From: AP-15 sp963732095
GTDB lineage: Bacteria; Pseudomonadota; Alphaproteobacteria; ATCC43930; CGMCC-115725
Assembly (NCBI GenBank): GCA_963732095.1
Contig: CAVSZA010000024.1
Coordinates: forward strand, 62,001 to 126,000
Direction of reading: 5' to 3'
DNA: 64,000 bases
Shown one piece after another: positions 60,647 to 64,000 of the stretch. A model generated the notes under the pieces. That model made no database searches. It worked only from the letters and a program-made list of their open reading frames with translations, and was not told the DNA's origin. A program made the translations under genes and the position numbers. Each line of letters starts with the position of its first letter. The stretch's first letter is position 1.

Positions 60647-61143
60647 GGAGCGCGCCTTCCGGCAGTGTTGGCGCCAAGGTTTCGGGCAACGGCTTGCCGC
60701 TGGTCTCGGGCAGGAACGGCGCCGCCGCTAGTCCGAGAACAAAGAACATGCCGACGATTGTCGCCGCTGGACCGTAGCCGCCGAAGCCGACGCTCAGGGT
60801 GCCGGCGATCAGCTGGCCGATTGAAGCGACGAAGCGCGGCGCATTGAAAGTGAATGCGACGGCAGTGGCCCGGATTCGCGTCGGGAACAGTTCGGGCAGC
60901 CAGATCGGCGCCCAAGCCCAGATTCCCAGGGTGAAAAACCCGAAGATCCCGACGCAGATCAGTTGTACATCGAGATCCTGCGCCCACAAATAGACCACCG
61001 GCGTCAACACTAGGCACATGATATAGAACGCCATTGCCGCCGGCTTGCGGCCGACCGCGTCGGCAATAAAGCCGAGGCTGATGAAGCCCAGAACGCCGCA
61101 GGCGCTGGTAATCAAGCCGGCCCACGCCGACGATGGGGCATCA
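60636..61143 (-). pseudogene. MFS transporter, C-terminal half only
   Basis: WAGLITSACGVLGFISLGFIADAVGRKPAAM is the start of the second six-helix half (helix 7 and the DxxGRKP loop), followed by helices 9-12 and PELFPTRIRATAVAFTFNAP, characteristic of the sugar-porter group. Helices 1-6 are missing: the sequence meets the stop of the OmpA gene at 61141 without a gap. A gene cut by a deletion or rearrangement that joined it to the OmpA gene. Confidence 0.82.
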
Positions 61144-61572
61144 GCGCTCGAGGATGATGTCAACCCGGCGATTATAGACAGACGGATCGCTCGATCCGGT
61201 CTGACCTATCGGCTCCTGCCGAATCATCGTCCGCGCAATGCCGTCTTCCTCGAGCTGGTCCGTGACGATCGAGCTGCGCGTCTGCGCGAGATATTTGTTG
61301 GTCTCCGGTCTGCCAGTGGCGCTCGCGCGTGCTTGGACAATAATAGCCTTAGCACCAGTGTCCCGCGCCCGCTTCGCGGCATCGGCGATCGTCGCCTTTG
61401 CTTCATCGGACAGATTCGCGCTGAATTCGTCAAAATACACCAGGAACCGAGGGATCTCGGGGATCGGGGCAGTCGCTGGCGTTTGCGCGCTCGCTAAAGT
61501 CGCCCCCGATAGTGCGACGAACAGAAAAGTCAATCGGCAGAAATTTGCGATTCCACGAGTCATGACGTCCAT
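61141..61572 (-). CDS. OmpA-family peptidoglycan-binding protein
   Basis: 143 residues with a signal peptide (about 13-29, ending ASA). FLVYFDEFSANLSDEAKATI is the first OmpA_C strand and helix; ARASATGRPETNKYLAQTRS and NRRVDIILER give the diaminopimelate-binding Asn and Arg region (NxxLSxxRA-, NRRVxI-like). No barrel or lipobox, so a free periplasmic protein. It abuts the truncated MFS gene. Confidence 0.88.
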   Translation of the reverse strand: MDVMTRGIANFCRLTFLFVALSGATLASAQTPATAPIPEIPRFLVYFDEFSANLSDEAKATIADAAKRARDTGAKAIIVQARASATGRPETNKYLAQTRSSIVTDQLEEDGIARTMIRQEPIGQTGSSDPSVYNRRVDIILER

Positions 61573-61713
61573 CGCCGCCTCACGATGAATTGCACTGTCT
61601 ATAGAAAGATTTGGTGCTGTAGAAAGATTTGGTACAGATGATCATCTCCCTTATCACGATGGACGCGGCACGACAAGTCGGCTCGCGCCAGTCGGCCGCC
61701 TCGTGCAAAGCCT

Positions 61714-62793
61714 TCAGCGGCGAGGCGCGGCAATACCGCCGTCGGATCTATTCGCCTCCGCCATCCACGACAGCAGCAAGGTATACGCCACTGCCAGCAC
61801 GACCGGCCCGAGAAAGATACCGACCAGACCAAAAGCAATCAAACCGCCGATCACCCCGGCAAGCAGCAGAAGCAACGGCAGATGGGCTCCCCTGCGGATC
61901 AGCAATGGTCGGACCACGCTATCTGTCGTGCTGAGCAGAACGCTCCAGACGACAAGGACGGTGCCCCAGACCAATTCACCGCTCCAATAGAGCCAGACCA
62001 CCGCTGGCACCAGCACCGGCAAGGGTCCAAGCTGGGCGATGCATAGCATGAACATCACCGCGGTCAGCACCGCAGCGAATGGCACGCCGACCAAAGCCAG
62101 ACCAAGGCCGCCGAGCACCGATTGTCCGACCGCAGTCACCACCACGCCGAGAGCAACGCTGCGGATAGCTTGACCTGCCAGGAGGACCGATTGTTCACCC
62201 CGCTCGCCGGCGAGACGACGACCGAAGCGACGGACGAGACTGGCGGCGTGCTCGCCGCTTCCATAGAGGATCACGGCGATAATGACGGTCAGGACGAACT
62301 GTACGAACAGGACCCCAAAGCCGCCCAATGCGCTGACGAACCACGCCGCCGCGCCGCCCGCGTAAGGGGCCGCCTTGGCGACGAATGGCTCGATGCCGCT
62401 GACCGCGGCGTTTGCCCAAGCCGAGGCGGCATACGTTCCAAAGAACGGCAGACCGGCCAGCCAATGTGGGGGCGGCGGTAGCTGAAAAGATGCCAAAGAG
62501 GCTGCCCAACCGGCAATGCGGTCGAAATGCTGTGTGATCGTTGCAATCGCCAGCCAGAACGGCAGCACAAAGATCACCAGCAGTGCGATGGTCATCACCG
62601 CAACCGCCAGCCCACGCTTGTGCCAGAGCCGCAGCTGGACGTACACCATGATGGGCCAGGTCGCGACAACCAGCGTCGTCGCCCAGATGATCGCCGGCAG
62701 AAAAGGCCACAATATCCAGAACGAGGCGCCGATCAGCCCGCCGACGAAGAGGACCGCGAGAGTGGTACGTGTAAGCTCGGAAGGCGCTTCCAT
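61714..62793 (-). CDS. AI-2E family transporter (TqsA/PerM-like)
   Basis: 359 residues, with about seven to eight helices and the large amphipathic middle segment (about 85-150) of this family. The conserved SVALGVVVTAVGQSVLGGLGLALVGVPFA (split, about 210-238) and the final GLVGIFLGPVVLAVAY are characteristic. Family members export small molecules or carry sodium/potassium; the name does not prove AI-2 transport. Confidence 0.9.
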   Translation of the reverse strand: MEAPSELTRTTLAVLFVGGLIGASFWILWPFLPAIIWATTLVVATWPIMVYVQLRLWHKRGLAVAVMTIALLVIFVLPFWLAIATITQHFDRIAGWAASLASFQLPPPPHWLAGLPFFGTYAASAWANAAVSGIEPFVAKAAPYAGGAAAWFVSALGGFGVLFVQFVLTVIIAVILYGSGEHAASLVRRFGRRLAGERGEQSVLLAGQAIRSVALGVVVTAVGQSVLGGLGLALVGVPFAAVLTAVMFMLCIAQLGPLPVLVPAVVWLYWSGELVWGTVLVVWSVLLSTTDSVVRPLLIRRGAHLPLLLLLAGVIGGLIAFGLVGIFLGPVVLAVAYTLLLSWMAEANRSDGGIAAPRR

Positions 62794-62843
62794 GCCCGGT
62801 CGGCCGGCGTCCCCTCGGGCGCAGTCAGATCAGCTGCGCACAA

Positions 62844-62990
62844 TCAGCTGCAGGGATGCCGGTCAGGATCGCGGAAGACCTGCCCCACGTCTTCCCGGTA
62901 TACGGTCATCCCGAGTATTTCAGCGTAGAACTTCTTCGAACGCCCGACATCAACATCAACGACTTGGTCCACCCCATTCGCCTCGGTCAT
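62844..62990 (-). pseudogene. VOC-fold protein remnant (48 aa)
   Basis: From the ATG at 62990 the frame reads VDVDVGRSKKFYAEILGMTV then YREDVGQVFRDPDRHPCS and stops. First-helix (RSKKFYAEILGM) and last-strand (FRDPDRHPC) elements of a VOC domain are joined directly, so about 60-70 residues between them are missing. An in-frame deletion remnant. Without the middle it cannot bind metal or fold normally. Confidence 0.6.
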
Positions 62991-63272
62991 TCGTCGCCCC
63001 TGGGTTTGTCGTCGCCTAGAGAGTCCGGTACAGCGGATCGGTCACGGCGAACCGGCCCAGCCGGCCCACTGTCTTTCGGCGGCGTCCGCAATACCGATCA
63101 AAGCTGCTGCAGACAACCAATTGCCCTTGAGATGCGAAGCGGAAGCCCGCAAGTGGAGTTGCCAGATCACCCCGATGCCCTGACGTGCGAGCAGCCGCCC
63201 CGCGATGGTTTCAACCACTGTCGGCTGTTTCATTCGGCGGCCCACCTTCTGATGCGCTTTCTTTGGACCAGA

Positions 63273-63347
63273 TGGTGCCCCGAGTCGGATTTGAACCAAC
63301 GACCTACCGCTTACGAAGCGGGTGCTCTACCGCTGAGCTACCGGGGC
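63273..63347 (-). tRNA. trnT: tRNA-Thr (anticodon CGU)
   Basis: On the minus strand: acceptor GCCCCGG paired with TCGGGGC, D-arm GCTC...GAGC, anticodon stem CCGC/GCGG around loop TTCGTAA (anticodon CGT, codon ACG), T-loop GTTCAAATC, discriminator A and encoded CCA. All arms pair. It lies between the AI-2E gene and a small conserved gene. Confidence 0.95.
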
Positions 63348-63513
63348 AGCGACCGGTAGGCGACCGCGGCGCCTACCGGAACGAGCTTTTAGCGTCTAAT
63401 CCCGCCGTCGCCAAGCCAATTCGCGAACATTAACTGCTGGTCAAGGTCCTAGGCCCAGTTTGCGGGTGGGCTTGCGATCCGCTGTCGCGGCTCGGAGGCA
63501 TCGGGAGAAGGCA

Positions 63514-63768
63514 GTGAGCGAAACCAGTACGGATTCCCCACAAAACACGACCGAAATCGAAATTCTCGAGGCGAAGGAAAGATGGAGCGAATATCGGCTG
63601 GCTGACGGTACCACCTTGCGATTGAGGCCGGTGATGATTGCGGTCTTCCGCGCCGACGGGCAGTACACCCCGGATGGCGATCCGGTTTATGATATGAAAT
63701 CGACGCTTATTACGGACGTGAGGGGACCCCCGGCGGCCAAACCAGGCCAATCAAATGAAATCCGGTGA
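63514..63768 (+). CDS. Small conserved hypothetical protein (84 aa)
   Basis: GTG at 63514 with gggagaag upstream, better than the longer reading to 63460. EIEILEAKERWSEYRLADGT and LRLRPVMIAVFRADGQYTPDGDPVYDM show strand-rich sequence with a conserved-looking GQYxPDGDPVY segment that recurs in short bacterial proteins. No known function. An ATG overlaps its stop, but that frame has no recognised domain. Confidence 0.65.
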   Translation: MSETSTDSPQNTTEIEILEAKERWSEYRLADGTTLRLRPVMIAVFRADGQYTPDGDPVYDMKSTLITDVRGPPAAKPGQSNEIR

Positions 63769-64000
63769 CATCCTCCATGTGGTTTGGCGGACGCCGGCAC
63801 TGGTTGTCCGCTCCGGATCGCCTTCCGGGATTGGTGCGTCCCTAATCCGCACAGGCAAGCCAGATGTTCTGACAGTCGCAGGCCCGGCTCCGACCATCGC
63901 CGCCAGCTCCAACTTGCTTTGCCCCTCGCAGCACAGCAATCGTGCCCAGCCCCGTCAGCGGGTCGCCAACGGATCTTCCGCCTTCATGGCCCCGATGCCG
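63755..64000 (+). other. Open frame to window end, not assigned
   Basis: From the ATG at 63755, which overlaps the end of the previous gene, the frame stays open to the right edge (82 codons). Its composition (Ser/Pro/Ala with ordinary dipeptides) resembles a non-coding frame more than a protein, and the minus strand is open in parts too. I do not recognise any domain and cannot decide. Confidence 0.2.

Noticed and set aside
63185..63433. Short ORF across the tRNA reading PRVGFEPTTYRLRSGCSTAELPG
   Set aside because: This is the well-known artefact of translating the antisense of a tRNA-Thr/Arg-like gene; the tRNA fold is complete.

Overview
The window is high-GC DNA. Its gene content (RRxLL Tat-exported sugar-binding proteins, MazE/MazF and BrnT/BrnA pairs, CHASE2 cyclase with FecR-TPR protein, XoxF with PQQ-associated ABC genes, several flavin-dependent LLM oxidoreductases) and its palindromic intergenic repeats suggest a soil or freshwater alphaproteobacterium near Hyphomicrobiales or Rhodospirillales. 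Species cannot be given from the sequence alone. No plasmid, phage or CRISPR locus is visible.

Layout. 1-5.0 kb: the end of a DyP peroxidase gene and a MetE-like methyltransferase gene, split by a 2.6 kb AT-richer insert. The insert is flanked by a ~465 bp direct repeat made of the DyP end plus the MetE-like start, as expected from a single-crossover integration. It carries an MFS transporter, a small peptide gene coupled to a cysteine-rich protein gene, and a divergent HTH gene. 5.1-11.2 kb: a CHASE2 adenylate/guanylate cyclase (frameshifted), a small secreted protein and a FecR-TPR-beta-barrel protein cut by an in-frame TAA. 11.4-18.2 kb: metabolic genes (two LLM oxidoreductases, MFS transporter, VOC protein, quinone-oxidoreductase-like enzyme) and a MazE/MazF-type pair. 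18.6-21.8 kb: a head-to-tail dimer of an IS110-family element.

21.9-26.5 kb: a CmcJ/NvfI-type oxygenase, a lone molybdenum hydroxylase large subunit, and cysQ. 26.5-37.8 kb: a lanthanide-type PQQ alcohol oxidation locus. A minus-strand group holds xoxF, a cytochrome c, a XoxJ-like binding protein and a CxxxCW protein. A plus-strand group holds a cytochrome c, an ABC binding-like protein, a beta-propeller, an ABC ATPase and permease, and an unknown protein. A pentapeptide protein and glutathione-dependent formaldehyde dehydrogenase flank them. Together they would oxidise an alcohol in the periplasm, pass electrons to cytochrome c and remove formaldehyde in the cytoplasm.

38-49.7 kb: phosphatase, aspartic proteases, hydrolase, LLM and SDR enzymes, a DUF559 nuclease, a BrnT/BrnA pair with a broken toxin gene, a cupin, an amine oxidase, DUF1194 and YjbQ proteins. 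49.8-57.3 kb: one CUT1-type sugar ABC transporter with three paralogous Tat-exported binding proteins. 57.4-64 kb: decayed genes (amidohydrolase, PEP-CTERM protein, half an MFS gene, a VOC remnant) among intact ones, plus tRNA-Thr(CGU).

At least five genes outside the duplicated repeat carry a frameshift or internal stop. This means either real erosion or consensus errors in an assembled genome; the sequence alone cannot decide between them.
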